A stretch of 64,000 bases of DNA from Haloarcula japonica DSM 6131 (lineage in GTDB: Archaea > Halobacteriota > Halobacteria > Halobacteriales > Haloarculaceae), in assembly GCF_000336635.1 (NCBI RefSeq), contig NZ_AOLY01000042.1, positions 327,359 to 391,358 of the forward strand, given 5' to 3'. Below are positions 10,201-17,863 of the stretch, piece after piece. The translations under genes were made by a program, and so were the position numbers. The notes under the pieces were generated by a model. That model did not search any database. It was not told the DNA's origin and saw nothing but the letters and a program-made list of their open reading frames with translations. How positions within the stretch are numbered: position 1 is the stretch's first letter; every line of letters starts with the position of its first letter.

Positions 10201-10520
10201 TGCATCCCGAGACCGCTGAGAACCTCGGTATCGGCGACGGTGAGTACGTCCGGGTCGAATCCCGACGGGGCGACATCGTTGTCAAGGCGCAAGTGACCGA
10301 GCGCGTCGGCCCGGGGACGCTGTTCATCCCGATGCACTTCGCTGCCGGGGCGGTCAACAAACTCACCGGCGAGACGTTCGACCCGACCGCCGGCATCCCC
10401 GAGTACAAAGTGTCGAGCGTCCGCGTGGAAGTTCTGGGGCCGGAAACGGACGAACAGGTGCTCCGGACGCCAGACGCTGGTGGGAAACAGATCCGGAAAC
10501 GAGGCGCTGGCGACGACTGA
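7209..10520 (+). CDS. Formate dehydrogenase-type molybdopterin oxidoreductase, catalytic subunit
   Basis: This 1103-residue protein has, in order, an N-terminal 2Fe-2S ferredoxin/NuoG-like domain with the LRCTTCNGNGRCELQ segment (about 35-185), two 4Fe-4S ferredoxin motifs (CILCNRCVDAC and CVSCGHCATVCP, about 210-270), a haloarchaeal linker rich in lysine (about 300-380), and the molybdopterin domain. The Mo-domain cluster ligands are Cys395, Cys398, Cys402 and Cys433. The active site reads RLCHSSTVAALQ, with Cys525 as the likely Mo ligand and His526 beside it, the FDH pattern with cysteine instead of selenocysteine. It overlaps the NuoF-like gene by four bases. The family oxidises formate to CO2; the electron acceptor here is unknown. 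Confidence 0.88.
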   Translation: MSTDKSIPRIPDLHDPQPETPVTREFETGTANDPDVGTDTDDPTTLTVDGEPVTVAPGSTVIDALQDLDDDIVSVDPGAEGVEDDADVPALCYYDREGDCSDEIGPRSECRTCMVETEKHGLVPSCSFPAEDGLTVSTDTPDAEEARSVNLDLVLSNHNLRCTTCNGNGRCELQDAAISEDVDHPRYGVFDERDKYEPIDDTSSFIQIDRNKCILCNRCVDACNDVQVEGVLRVEGHGEDTRIGFQSDTETMHDSECVSCGHCATVCPTGSLTEKGIDGAATLPLPGFTQRNSIGTVIEHEDVETIDDTTAPNRGFEPGDPRTPKGKKGLAKFASAAKRRAGDIAKDYGKKAFLAGEHTAESIAANTMPEGRLFDIASVVSDYRLSKIDKQETTCGFCAVGCRFEMWGKDGDSLGVVPVDDPDDAPANNFSTCVKGKFGHEFANSKQRVTEPLVRNDDGELEPTSWDEALDYVAERFTEIQEEHGIDSLGCLASSKGSNEEAYLVQKFARQVLGTKNIDNCARLCHSSTVAALQQTLGYGAMTNRINEDIGEADAYLISGSNTTESHPVLATRIKQNVREGADLVVFDPRKVGIAEHADQYTRTNPGYDVAWLNGLIRYIIEHDLHDEEFIERNTKNFEEVKEKVQAFTPEKVEELAGVSPDELASAAETLAAADSVVFGWAMGMTQQSHGTENLIAMADLALVLGQVGKPGAGLSPFRGQNNVQGGGGDMGTLPGSLPGYQDPADDEVGEKFAEVWGERPPEEPGLKVPEMLAEAHEGNLRGMYVVGENPALSEPDIQHAAEALEDMEFLVVQDIFMTETAEYADVVLPAATSPEKHGTFTNTERRIQRVRPTSDPPGKARQDWEITQALARRLGYEWDYDHPQEVMDEINSLAPIYGGVTYDRLESGEEHGLQWPCWDEDHEGTPYLYDYEEGNFNFEDGKARFVPADGGHPGDIPDEEYPLTLTSGRVLYHWHTGQITRRVEGLMSHVGESFVEVHPETAENLGIGDGEYVRVESRRGDIVVKAQVTERVGPGTLFIPMHFAAGAVNKLTGETFDPTAGIPEYKVSSVRVEVLGPETDEQVLRTPDAGGKQIRKRGAGDD

Positions 10521-10759
10521 GTCGGCGCAGCCGCTTCAATCGATACGCGGGATCGCAAGCGGTGTCGCAACAGAACTAGACAGGAACATCATAGACAGGT
10601 GTATTTAGTAGTTATTTAGGCCTAATTCCTGCTTTTTACCGTCATTTAGATTATTTCAACTCGTATAGGTATTTTTACTAATGAAATAGGTATAAATAAT
10701 CACAAGATATTCAGATCCCGTTGTTTCAATAAGAGAGGGTCTGATTCTTCCCTCACTCC
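10521..10759 (+). other. A+T-rich gap between convergent genes
   Basis: About 240 bases separate the 3' ends of the formate dehydrogenase gene and the creatininase-family gene. From about 10565 to 10735 the sequence is conspicuously A+T-rich compared with the window. It contains T-runs on the plus strand (10632-10636, 10672-10676) that could terminate the FDH transcript, a perfect 10-base palindrome TTAGGCCTAA (10616-10625), and two copies of ATAGGTAT (10665-10672 and 10686-10693). No open frame or recognisable RNA is seen. Confidence 0.5.
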
Positions 10760-11491
10760 TCACGAACGAGGCCCAGCCGGTCGATCAGCGATTTCATCGA
10801 GAAGGTCAACGAGCGACTCGGTCGCCAGTTCCAGCAGCGTCTCCCCGCGTTCGGCACTTCCCTCGCGTGGGTCGCCAACGACGCCGTTCTCGGTGAACTC
10901 GTCGGAATCGAATGCGAGATTGACACCGCTTTGCCACTCCCCCCAACCGTCACTGCCACCGTCTGCGGCCTCGTCCAGTCGGTCTTCGTGGACAGTCTCC
11001 GGGTTCGTGTGCTGGAGGAGAGAGGTCTCTAACGGCCCGCCGTGGCCCATGTCGGTGCTATGGTCGCCGACCGCGTTGAACCACGTGAACGGGACGGCGA
11101 AGGCCTCGTCGTGGCGGGTTATCGTACCCGACACTTCCCGCAGCGCGTCGATGTTGCCGCCGTGGCCGTTGACCAGCACCACGTGGTCCCAGCCGTGGCT
11201 TGCGAGACTCCGGACGATGTCCCTGACGTATGACCGAAACGTCGACTCCGAGGTCCACAGCGTCCCGGTGAACGCCCGATGCTCCTCGGCGACGCCGACG
11301 GGGACCGGCGGTGCCACGACGACGGGATCGTCGTACCGTTCGGCGCCGCGTTCGGCGACCGCCTCGGCGTCGAGCGTGTCCGTCCCGAGTGGTGCGTGTG
11401 GTCCGTGTTGCTCCGTGCTCCCGACGGGGAGAAGTGCCAGATCCGTCTCAGCGTCCGCCATGTCGGTCCATGTTTCCGTCTGCAGGTCCAT
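10760..11491 (-). CDS. Creatininase-family amidohydrolase
   Basis: A 243-residue metal-dependent hydrolase of the creatininase/ArfB family. Metal ligands are visible: Glu27 and His29 in GSTEQHG, Asp38 in LGTDTLDA, His110 in NGHGGN, and Glu155 in GHGGPLETS. In archaea, members act as formamide hydrolases (ArfB) in riboflavin/F420 precursor synthesis, and others cleave creatinine-like amides; I cannot choose between them here. The ATG at 11491 has a TATA element (CTTTATTTC, about 11511-11519) some 25 bases upstream, so a leaderless start is favoured over the longer open frame reaching 11851, which would run into the divergent CobW gene. Confidence 0.87.
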   Translation of the reverse strand: MDLQTETWTDMADAETDLALLPVGSTEQHGPHAPLGTDTLDAEAVAERGAERYDDPVVVAPPVPVGVAEEHRAFTGTLWTSESTFRSYVRDIVRSLASHGWDHVVLVNGHGGNIDALREVSGTITRHDEAFAVPFTWFNAVGDHSTDMGHGGPLETSLLQHTNPETVHEDRLDEAADGGSDGWGEWQSGVNLAFDSDEFTENGVVGDPREGSAERGETLLELATESLVDLLDEIADRPAGPRS

Positions 11492-11600
11492 GGTCGCATC
11501 TCTGGTCGGGACGAAATAAAGCCATTCTCTCAGCGGGTAGTCGGCGCTGTTTCCAGTCAGACCCGGATTTATTACCTGTTGACACTTGTGTTGTGATAGC

Positions 11601-12728
11601 ATGTCCGATACTGGCTCGGATTCGGTTCCGATGACTGTCATCAGCGGACCCCTAGGTGCGGGGAAGACGACGCTGGTCAACAGGCTGTTGAGCGACCCTG
11701 GGGACAGACGAATCGCCGTCGTCGTCAACGACATGGGGGAGATAAACGTCGACGCCGAACTCATCTCGGACGAGGCAGATACGGGAGATGAGGGCGTCGT
11801 TGACCTCTCGAACGGCTGTATCTGTTGTCGGCTCCGGGACGACCTGGTCACAGAGGTGACCCGACTCGCGGAGGAGCGGTCCTTCGATTACCTCGTCGTC
11901 GAAGCCTCCGGGATCAGCGAACCGATTCCCATCGCACGAACGTTGACAGTCGGCCCGGACGGGGGCGACCCGCCGGACGGGCTGCATCTGGATACGACGG
12001 TCTCGGTGGTCGACGCCTACGGTTTTTGGAAAGCGTTCGACCCCGAGGAGTCAATTCCGGACGCTGCGCCCGACCCCGAGCGGCCGCTCACGGAGGTGCT
12101 GGTCGATCAGATCGAGTTCTGCGACGTCCTCCTCCTGAACAAGTGCGACATGGTCCCCGACGATGCGCTTGATTCCGTGGCGGCCGCGGTCAGAACGCTC
12201 CAGCCCCGAGCAACCGTCCACAGAACGACCTACAGCGAAATTGATCCCGGCGAAGTGCTCGGAACTGGCCGGTTCGATTTCGAGGCCGCTAGACGACAGC
12301 AGGGGTGGAAGCAAGCCTTAGCGGAGTCTGATACCGAAGGGGGTCACGGAGGCCACGATCACGACGGCGGGGTGTCGGCGGCTGCGGCCCACGGCGTGGA
12401 GTCGTTCATCTATCGGCGAGACACGCCGTTTCACCCCGGTCGATTCGACGACTGGCTCGACGACTGGGACGGCGATATCGTCCGCGCCAAGGGCTTTGCG
12501 TGGGTCGCCAGCAGGCCGCAAACGGTACTCGGCATGAGTCAGGCCGGTCCGTCGGTCCAGGCAGGCCCCATCGGCGAGTGGGGTGACGACGACCCGTCCA
12601 CGCGACTCGTCTTTATCGGGCAGGAGATGGACGAGGACGCCATCGTGGCCGAACTCGACAGCTGTCTGATCACCGACGACGAGCGAAACCAGACGTTCGA
12701 TAGCGATCCGTTTCCGCGTGAACGGTGA
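11601..12728 (+). CDS. CobW/COG0523 GTPase, putative metallochaperone
   Basis: A 375-residue G3E-family GTPase. It has Walker A GPLGAGKT starting near residue 16, the metal-binding CICC motif (73-76, GCICCRLRDDL), an EASGISEP switch region, and a NKCD guanine-specificity motif (LLLNKCDMV). A histidine-rich loop (GGHGGHDHDGG, about residue 250) is typical of zinc-handling members. The C-terminal CobW domain (WVASRPQTV) is complete. These proteins deliver zinc or cobalt to target enzymes; the divergent neighbour is a creatininase-family metalloenzyme, a possible but unproven client. The ATG at 11601 is preferred to upstream frames. Confidence 0.88.
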   Translation: MSDTGSDSVPMTVISGPLGAGKTTLVNRLLSDPGDRRIAVVVNDMGEINVDAELISDEADTGDEGVVDLSNGCICCRLRDDLVTEVTRLAEERSFDYLVVEASGISEPIPIARTLTVGPDGGDPPDGLHLDTTVSVVDAYGFWKAFDPEESIPDAAPDPERPLTEVLVDQIEFCDVLLLNKCDMVPDDALDSVAAAVRTLQPRATVHRTTYSEIDPGEVLGTGRFDFEAARRQQGWKQALAESDTEGGHGGHDHDGGVSAAAAHGVESFIYRRDTPFHPGRFDDWLDDWDGDIVRAKGFAWVASRPQTVLGMSQAGPSVQAGPIGEWGDDDPSTRLVFIGQEMDEDAIVAELDSCLITDDERNQTFDSDPFPRER

Positions 12729-12744
12729 CCGACGGCAGTCCCTA

Positions 12745-12906
12745 TCAGGTCGCGCCGTAGCCGACTTCCTCGCGGAGTTCGTCCCACGACTCGTGGAATC
12801 CGTACGTCGACTCGGACTCGCCCCCCATCGCAGTCTGATAGACGTCGTCGTAGGACAACAGCTGCGTCCAGCCGTCGTGGAACCGATAGCTACAGTACTG
12901 ACACAT
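12745..12906 (-). CDS. Small 53-residue CxxC protein
   Basis: A short frame beginning MCQYCSYRFHDGW and ending REEVGYGAT. It has a CxxC pair at the very N-terminus, acidic composition and an aromatic-rich middle, all in keeping with a haloarchaeal small zinc- or thiol-type protein. A TATA-like AGCTATAC (about 12931-12938) lies about 28 bases upstream of the ATG, so the transcript may be leaderless. It sits convergent with the CobW gene and just downstream of the formaldehyde-dehydrogenase-like gene. With only two cysteines it would need a partner or dimer to bind zinc. Function unknown. Confidence 0.6.
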   Translation of the reverse strand: MCQYCSYRFHDGWTQLLSYDDVYQTAMGGESESTYGFHESWDELREEVGYGAT

Positions 12907-12967
12907 AGCTGGGCATACGCGGCAGTAGCCCGTATAGCTATCGCAAAAAAGGGCGATAGGTCCGGTG

Positions 12968-14125
12968 TTAGGGCTCCAGCAGCACCTTCGTGACGCCTTC
13001 TTCGCGGTTGTCGAAGGCCTCGTACATCTCGGGGGCGTCTTCCAGGCCGACGCGGTGGGAAACTACCCAACTGGGGTCGGCGCGCCCCTCGATTATCAGG
13101 TCGCGGAGCTCCCGGTTATAGGACTTGACGTTACACTGCCCAGTACCGAGCGCCTGCCCTTTCTCGAAGAGCAGCCCGAAGTCGATACCGAGACGGCCCT
13201 GTGCGGCCATATCGTCGGGCGCGCCCGGGTCCTCTGGGACGTAGAGCCCGGGGATCCCGAGTTCGCCGGTCGGTTTCACCGTCCGGATGAGGTTGTTGAT
13301 GACGACGGCCGGGTTCTCCCGCGCCGGGTCGTACGCGTCGTCGCCTTGCTTGTCCGGGTCGATGGCCTGATAGCCGACTGCGTCGACGCCCTTGTCGACA
13401 CCGCCGCCGTGTTGCTCTTTGATCTGTTCGACCGGATCGCCGTCCTCGAAGTTGATCGGCGTCGCGTCGCAGTGTTCTTCTGCCAGTTCCAGTCGGCTGG
13501 GTACGCGGTCGACGGAGTAGATCTCCGCTGCACCTTTGATCTTGGCGCTGTACGCGGCCATCAGCCCGACCGGACCGGCCCCGTAGATAGCCACCGAGTC
13601 GCCCGGTTCGAGGTTGGCGAGTTCTGTCCCGTGCCAGCCTGTCGGGAAGATGTCCGCGAGCAGGGAGAAGGCGTCCTCGTGCTCGTCACCGTCCGGGAGT
13701 TTGAGCGCGTTGAAGTCCGCATAGGGGATGCGGAGCTTCTCGGCCTGCCCGCCTTTGTACGGTCCCATGGCGACGTACCCGTAGGCACCGCCGGCGAAGC
13801 CGGGATTGACGTTCGTACAGAATCCCGTGTACCCGTTCTCGCAGTTCTCACAGAAGCCACAGGCGACGTTGAACGGTGCGACGACGCGGTCGCCCTCCTC
13901 CAGTGACGAGACGGCCTCGCCGACTTCAGTGACGATACCCATGTTCTCGTGGCCGAACACGATACCGGGTTCCGCCGCCGTCCGTCCCTCGTACATGTGG
14001 AGGTCGGACCCGCAGATACAGGTCGTCGTAATATCGATGAGTACGTCGTTCGGGTGCTCGATCTCCGGTTCGTCTACCTCTTCGACGGCCACGTCCTTCG
14101 GCCCCTTATACACTACAGCGTTCAT
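12968..14125 (-). CDS. Zinc alcohol dehydrogenase, glutathione-independent formaldehyde dehydrogenase type
   Basis: A 385-residue medium-chain dehydrogenase. The catalytic zinc site is in CICGSDLH and FGHENMG, the structural zinc cysteines are in CGFCENCENGYTGFC, and the NAD-binding Rossmann motif is YGAGPVGLMAAY. The insert FAGGAYGYVAMGPYKGGQAE and the long segment around KQGDDAYDPARENPAVVINN are typical of the Pseudomonas-type formaldehyde dehydrogenase branch. It probably oxidises formaldehyde or small aldehydes with NAD. Two ATGs are possible; a TATA (about 14146-14152) centred 24 bases upstream favours 14125 over 14131. Confidence 0.87.
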   Translation of the reverse strand: MNAVVYKGPKDVAVEEVDEPEIEHPNDVLIDITTTCICGSDLHMYEGRTAAEPGIVFGHENMGIVTEVGEAVSSLEEGDRVVAPFNVACGFCENCENGYTGFCTNVNPGFAGGAYGYVAMGPYKGGQAEKLRIPYADFNALKLPDGDEHEDAFSLLADIFPTGWHGTELANLEPGDSVAIYGAGPVGLMAAYSAKIKGAAEIYSVDRVPSRLELAEEHCDATPINFEDGDPVEQIKEQHGGGVDKGVDAVGYQAIDPDKQGDDAYDPARENPAVVINNLIRTVKPTGELGIPGLYVPEDPGAPDDMAAQGRLGIDFGLLFEKGQALGTGQCNVKSYNRELRDLIIEGRADPSWVVSHRVGLEDAPEMYEAFDNREEGVTKVLLEP

Positions 14126-14284
14126 TGACATTGGTTAGCACAACCATATATTCCATAGAATAGCTGTCACTTATAACTAGTTAATCATAATGTATTATTT
14201 GGGGTGAACGGTAGCGCAGTTCGGGTTGCTCCGTACCGGTCGGTAGTATGAACGTATGCAGCGGGCCCGGACCCCCACCGAACC

Positions 14285-15136
14285 CTACTCCCCGGTCGAG
14301 GCAGACATCTCCCGCCGAGATCTGGTAAGCGGCGAGCTGTCGTCCCCTGACAGACGAACAGTCAGGTAGACCAGCGCAACCATAACAGTGTTTTCGAGCA
14401 CGCTAACCACCAGATGTAGCTCGGATGGGACAGTCACCTTGACAAGGAACGGCGGGTGATTCATCGACGCATGGAACAGCGCGACGAGCCAGAGGTTACC
14501 TGAGAGCGCGTACACGCTCCCGTAGGCAAGACCCATGACCGTCAGTCCGAGGAGCCTGACTGCAAGCCCGGAGCTAACGCCGTGCCCCGATGCGAGAAAC
14601 CACCGCGGGAGGTGAAACAGGGCGAACAGGACCGCGGCAAGGCCGACACCGGACAGCACTGCGCGATGAGTCGTCCCACCAGCCAGTCTCGTGAATTTCT
14701 GCTGTAGGTACGTACGGAAGAGGAACTCTTCCGGGATCGCAGTGAACAGAAGCGAACTGAAAAGCGCCGCGAGATACAGCAGCGGGTGGGCAGCAGTTCT
14801 CGATAGCGAGGCTTCGAACCCTGAGATACCACCCGTCGCGAGGGCGACCGCAACAAGGTTGTACAACCCCCAGAAAACGATGACCACCCCAATCACAGGT
14901 GCCAATGTGCGAACAGGCGGGAGCAGAGAACGCGGTGAGACAGTCTCTATTCTGAGCGTACCAACCGTGAGTGCGACGATGAAGACACCCCAGATCATTC
15001 CCAAGACGGGCGGCGGCGATGCGCTGGGTGAGATGGTCACCAGTCCGGAGAGGATGACAATTACCAGGAGATACGTTACAACGGGAACCAACGGCCCGCC
15101 GCTGAATCTCGGCAGGCCAATATCAGGGCGCAACAT
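14285..15136 (-). CDS. CPBP-family intramembrane metalloprotease
   Basis: A polytopic protein of 283 residues with about seven hydrophobic segments. The CPBP (CAAX protease/bacteriocin-processing, Abi) signature is complete: Glu136-Glu137 with Arg141 in IPEEFLFRTYL, FALFHLPR (about 172-179), and LFHASMNHP (about 221-228). Archaeal homologues are putative intramembrane proteases; substrates are unknown. The frame can be extended to a TTG at 15163, but a TATA-like GATAATTTT (about 15162-15170) some 29 bases upstream argues for the ATG at 15136. Confidence 0.86.
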   Translation of the reverse strand: MLRPDIGLPRFSGGPLVPVVTYLLVIVILSGLVTISPSASPPPVLGMIWGVFIVALTVGTLRIETVSPRSLLPPVRTLAPVIGVVIVFWGLYNLVAVALATGGISGFEASLSRTAAHPLLYLAALFSSLLFTAIPEEFLFRTYLQQKFTRLAGGTTHRAVLSGVGLAAVLFALFHLPRWFLASGHGVSSGLAVRLLGLTVMGLAYGSVYALSGNLWLVALFHASMNHPPFLVKVTVPSELHLVVSVLENTVMVALVYLTVRLSGDDSSPLTRSRREMSASTGE

Positions 15137-15176
15137 CCAGTCGGAATCCGATTGCCGACCCAAAATTATCTTTCAT

Positions 15177-15694
15177 CTCGCAGTCCGGTACAAACCTGTC
15201 GACGATGAGTGCCGAGTATGTGAGTTGGCTACAATCCACATTCCTCGACGTTTAAAACCAGTTTTTAGTCTCTGGTAGCTTTAGTATGCTCCCGACCAAC
15301 AGGTCAAACGCCGGCGACCGCCTGAGACGGTTCCCGGCTGCCAGCGCCCTCCACGTGTGCCGCCGGTTTCCACGAATCGGAATCCATCCCAATCCGGTTG
15401 TCCACACGACAACGGGCACAACCCCCTCCCCGTTGTCGATTGCTCAATTAACAGTACGTTGGTACGACAGTTGGGAGCCATACTACAGACCGAAAGTAAC
15501 GATGAAACGACGTGTACGCCGGTTAAACTGTTGCTATATGAATGTGCGTGTGTCGGTTTTCACAGGCGACAGGTTCTGCGAGATGTATCACCGACTAGCC
15601 GGGAATTTCGGCACGGCACTTGATACCCAGGCAGTGTTCGCTGAGAGACCGATGCTCCACATACCGACGGGAGTATCACGGCAGGTGGTCGGCA
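15177..15694 (+). other. Gene-poor stretch between CPBP protease and subtilase
   Basis: About 520 bases without a gene I can support. A TATA-like TTTAAAAC near 15251-15258 precedes an open frame (15286-15702), but its predicted product is basic and low in acidic residues, unlike haloarchaeal proteins, and ends inside the subtilase gene. No repeat, RNA gene or insertion-sequence end is recognised. The region may hold the subtilase promoter and some decayed sequence. Confidence 0.4.
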
Positions 15695-16993
15695 GTGCGT
15701 GATCGGACTGTACTGCTACTGGCCGTCGTCGCAATCGTATCGCTCACCGGTAGCATCGCACTGCTCGCAGTGACGGGACCAACGGACTCCCGCCCGGATA
15801 GAGCCGACGCATCAGTATCAGTGTCAGACGGAGCAGCCGGCCGGTTTGCACGTCTCCACGCGGCCGGGGTCACAGGTTCGAACGTCTCGGTCGGCATCGT
15901 CGATCCGACAGGATTCGACACGGAGTCCGAAATGATTGCCGGACAGGTCACCGAAACACGGAGCTTCGGCGGTGAGTCCGTAGACGATACCCGGGAAGCA
16001 CACGGGACCGCGACGGCCGCCGTCGTGTCACGGACCGCACCGGACGCCGCCCTCTATCTTGCTAGGGTCGACAGCGTCGACAGTTATCGACAGGCGGTCG
16101 ACTGGCTGGTCCGGGAGAACGTCGACGTGATCGTCGCACCTGTGTCGTTCTACGGCCAGCCGGGCGATGGAACCGGGCCAGTCGCCCGAAGCGCGACGCG
16201 AGCGACAGAGCGTGGGTCAGTGTTCATTGCTCCAGCCGGTAATATGGCGCAGTCCCACTGGTCAGGGCAGTACACGACCGCGGTCGTCCAGAATCGGACA
16301 GTCGCGTTTACAAACGAGAGTCAGAAGAACTACATCCGGGGTGGGACCGAAATCACCGTCTGGCTCTCGTGGGAGCGGAGCCACGGAGACGAGGAGTACA
16401 CGGTCGAGCTGTATCGGACGAACGGCACCGACTCCCGTCTCGTCGCCCGCTCACAACCCTACCGCGGCGACGACGTGCCAAACGGGCGAATCGTTGCCGA
16501 CGTCAGGCCCGGCGACTACTATCTCGTGATTCGTGGGCCGCCGTCGCCGACTGGCGCACGGTTACGGCTCGTCTCGCCGACACACGACCTCCAGCATACG
16601 TCGGCTCGAAACAGCATCGTCGCTCCGGGGACGGCCCAGGAAGTCATTACTGTCGGGGCATACAACAGCCGTGTCGAACAGCTCGAACCATTCAGTTCCC
16701 GCGGCCCGACAGTCGATGACCGGACCGGTGTCGACATCGTGGCTCCGGACAGGCAGTTCGCCGCTGCCGCACCTGATGGCTTCGTCGGCTCTTCGGCTGC
16801 AGTCCCGTATGTCGGCGGAACCGCGGCCCTGATGCTAGAGGCAAACGAGTCGCTATCGCCACGCGAAACAGAGCGCCTGCTGGAACAGACCACGAAAGAC
16901 GTGGGCCGGCCGAGACTCGACAACGAGACCGGCCACGGAGCGGTCCGTCCAGTCCGTGCAGTCCGGAGTGCACAGAATCGTACCGACGGTTAA
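15695..16993 (+). CDS. Membrane-anchored subtilisin-like (S8) serine protease
   Basis: A 432-residue protein from a GTG start, with an N-terminal hydrophobic segment (about 6-28) acting as signal or anchor. The S8 residues are all present: Asp70 in VGIVDPTGFD, His103 in EAHGTATA, the oxyanion Asn183 in APAGN, and Ser367 in GSSAAVPYVGG. About 110 residues (200-310) between the Asn and Ser motifs form an inserted beta-rich domain (NGRIVADVRPGDYYLVIRG resembles a pre-peptidase C-type sandwich). It should act outside the membrane. The frame is open upstream to 15620, but the hydrophobic segment close to the GTG favours 15695. Several N-glycosylation sequons are present. Confidence 0.82.
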   Translation: MRDRTVLLLAVVAIVSLTGSIALLAVTGPTDSRPDRADASVSVSDGAAGRFARLHAAGVTGSNVSVGIVDPTGFDTESEMIAGQVTETRSFGGESVDDTREAHGTATAAVVSRTAPDAALYLARVDSVDSYRQAVDWLVRENVDVIVAPVSFYGQPGDGTGPVARSATRATERGSVFIAPAGNMAQSHWSGQYTTAVVQNRTVAFTNESQKNYIRGGTEITVWLSWERSHGDEEYTVELYRTNGTDSRLVARSQPYRGDDVPNGRIVADVRPGDYYLVIRGPPSPTGARLRLVSPTHDLQHTSARNSIVAPGTAQEVITVGAYNSRVEQLEPFSSRGPTVDDRTGVDIVAPDRQFAAAAPDGFVGSSAAVPYVGGTAALMLEANESLSPRETERLLEQTTKDVGRPRLDNETGHGAVRPVRAVRSAQNRTDG

Positions 16994-17057
16994 ATCTCGT
17001 TTTAAGCCAGCCACAGGGCTTTGAGGGGGCCCGTATCATGTATCTGATAGTGACGCT

Positions 17058-17669
17058 ATGTCGAGTCTCATCGAAACAATACAGGAGCGGACCGGGACAG
17101 CCGACGAGTCACCGCGAGTACTCGATGTTTCGGAGAACGAAACCGATGACGTGCTGGATGCGCTCGCTTCGGACACCAGCCGGTCGCTGTTCCGCACACT
17201 GTACGACGAGCCGGGAACGCCCTCCGAGATAGCGGACCGGTGTGACACGTCGGTCCAGAACGTCCACTACCACGTTTCGAACCTCAAAGACGCAGAGCTC
17301 ATCGAACCGGTCGAAACAGTGTATTCCGCGAAGGGCAACGAAATGACCGTGTACGGTCCGGCGAGCGATCCAATTGTGCTGGTCGGCGACCACGACCTTG
17401 CACCGCGCATCCAGCAGTCGATGAGCAACGTTATTACAGGGATAGGACTCATCGGCTTTGCGAGTCTCTTCGTCCAGTGGGGCGCAGAGAGACTGGCGGA
17501 CGCAACCGCCGGATCCGAGGTCCTGGCTCCCGCAAGTCCGCATGTAGGGCCAGTCAGTGGAACCAGCACGCTCGCATGGTTCGTGTTCGAAGTCGTCGAG
17601 CCGGGCGTGCTGTTTTTCTGTCTCTGCATTACCGTTCTCGGTATCGCTGCGCTACTAACTGACGAGTGA
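17058..17669 (+). CDS. ArsR-like winged-helix regulator with C-terminal membrane segments
   Basis: This 203-residue protein has an ArsR/TrmB-like winged helix at about residues 30-95 (LFRTLYDEPGTPSEIADRCD, then SVQNVHYHVSNLKDAELI, with a wing near YSAKGNEMTVYGP). Two hydrophobic segments follow (about 122-140 and 172-200), so the DNA-binding domain would be held at the membrane. Haloarchaea have many such membrane-tethered helix-turn-helix proteins, often next to exported proteins. It lies 64 bases after the subtilase on the same strand, so the two may be linked. A signal or substrate is not evident. Confidence 0.8.
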   Translation: MSSLIETIQERTGTADESPRVLDVSENETDDVLDALASDTSRSLFRTLYDEPGTPSEIADRCDTSVQNVHYHVSNLKDAELIEPVETVYSAKGNEMTVYGPASDPIVLVGDHDLAPRIQQSMSNVITGIGLIGFASLFVQWGAERLADATAGSEVLAPASPHVGPVSGTSTLAWFVFEVVEPGVLFFCLCITVLGIAALLTDE

Positions 17670-17863
17670 CTGCGAGCGAGACGGCGCAGCAGAATGACAG
17701 TGCTACCGTGACCGATTTGCAGGTAAAAACCCACAGTTCACCGACATAGATCCCGACGCTGCAGTCGTAGGTAGATTGGTGGGAACGCCTCCGACCATGG
17801 AAGCCGCTTTATACACTTTCGAGATAGTTTCAAAAACTGTGTGTGTAGACGACGGTCCCGAGA

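Noticed and set aside
10616..10625. TTAGGCCTAA as a fourth metal box
   Set aside because: The arms match, but the spacer is zero instead of four bases, and it lies between convergent genes where no promoter is expected.
13806..14138. Long plus-strand frames antisense to the formaldehyde-dehydrogenase-like gene
   Set aside because: GC-rich genes give long open frames on the opposite strand; these code for Ser/Thr/Arg-rich low-complexity products without motifs.
15286..15702. 138-codon frame with a TATA-like site upstream
   Set aside because: The product is basic, rich in Arg, Pro and Thr with few acidic residues, and runs into the subtilase gene; it looks like a chance frame in GC-rich DNA.
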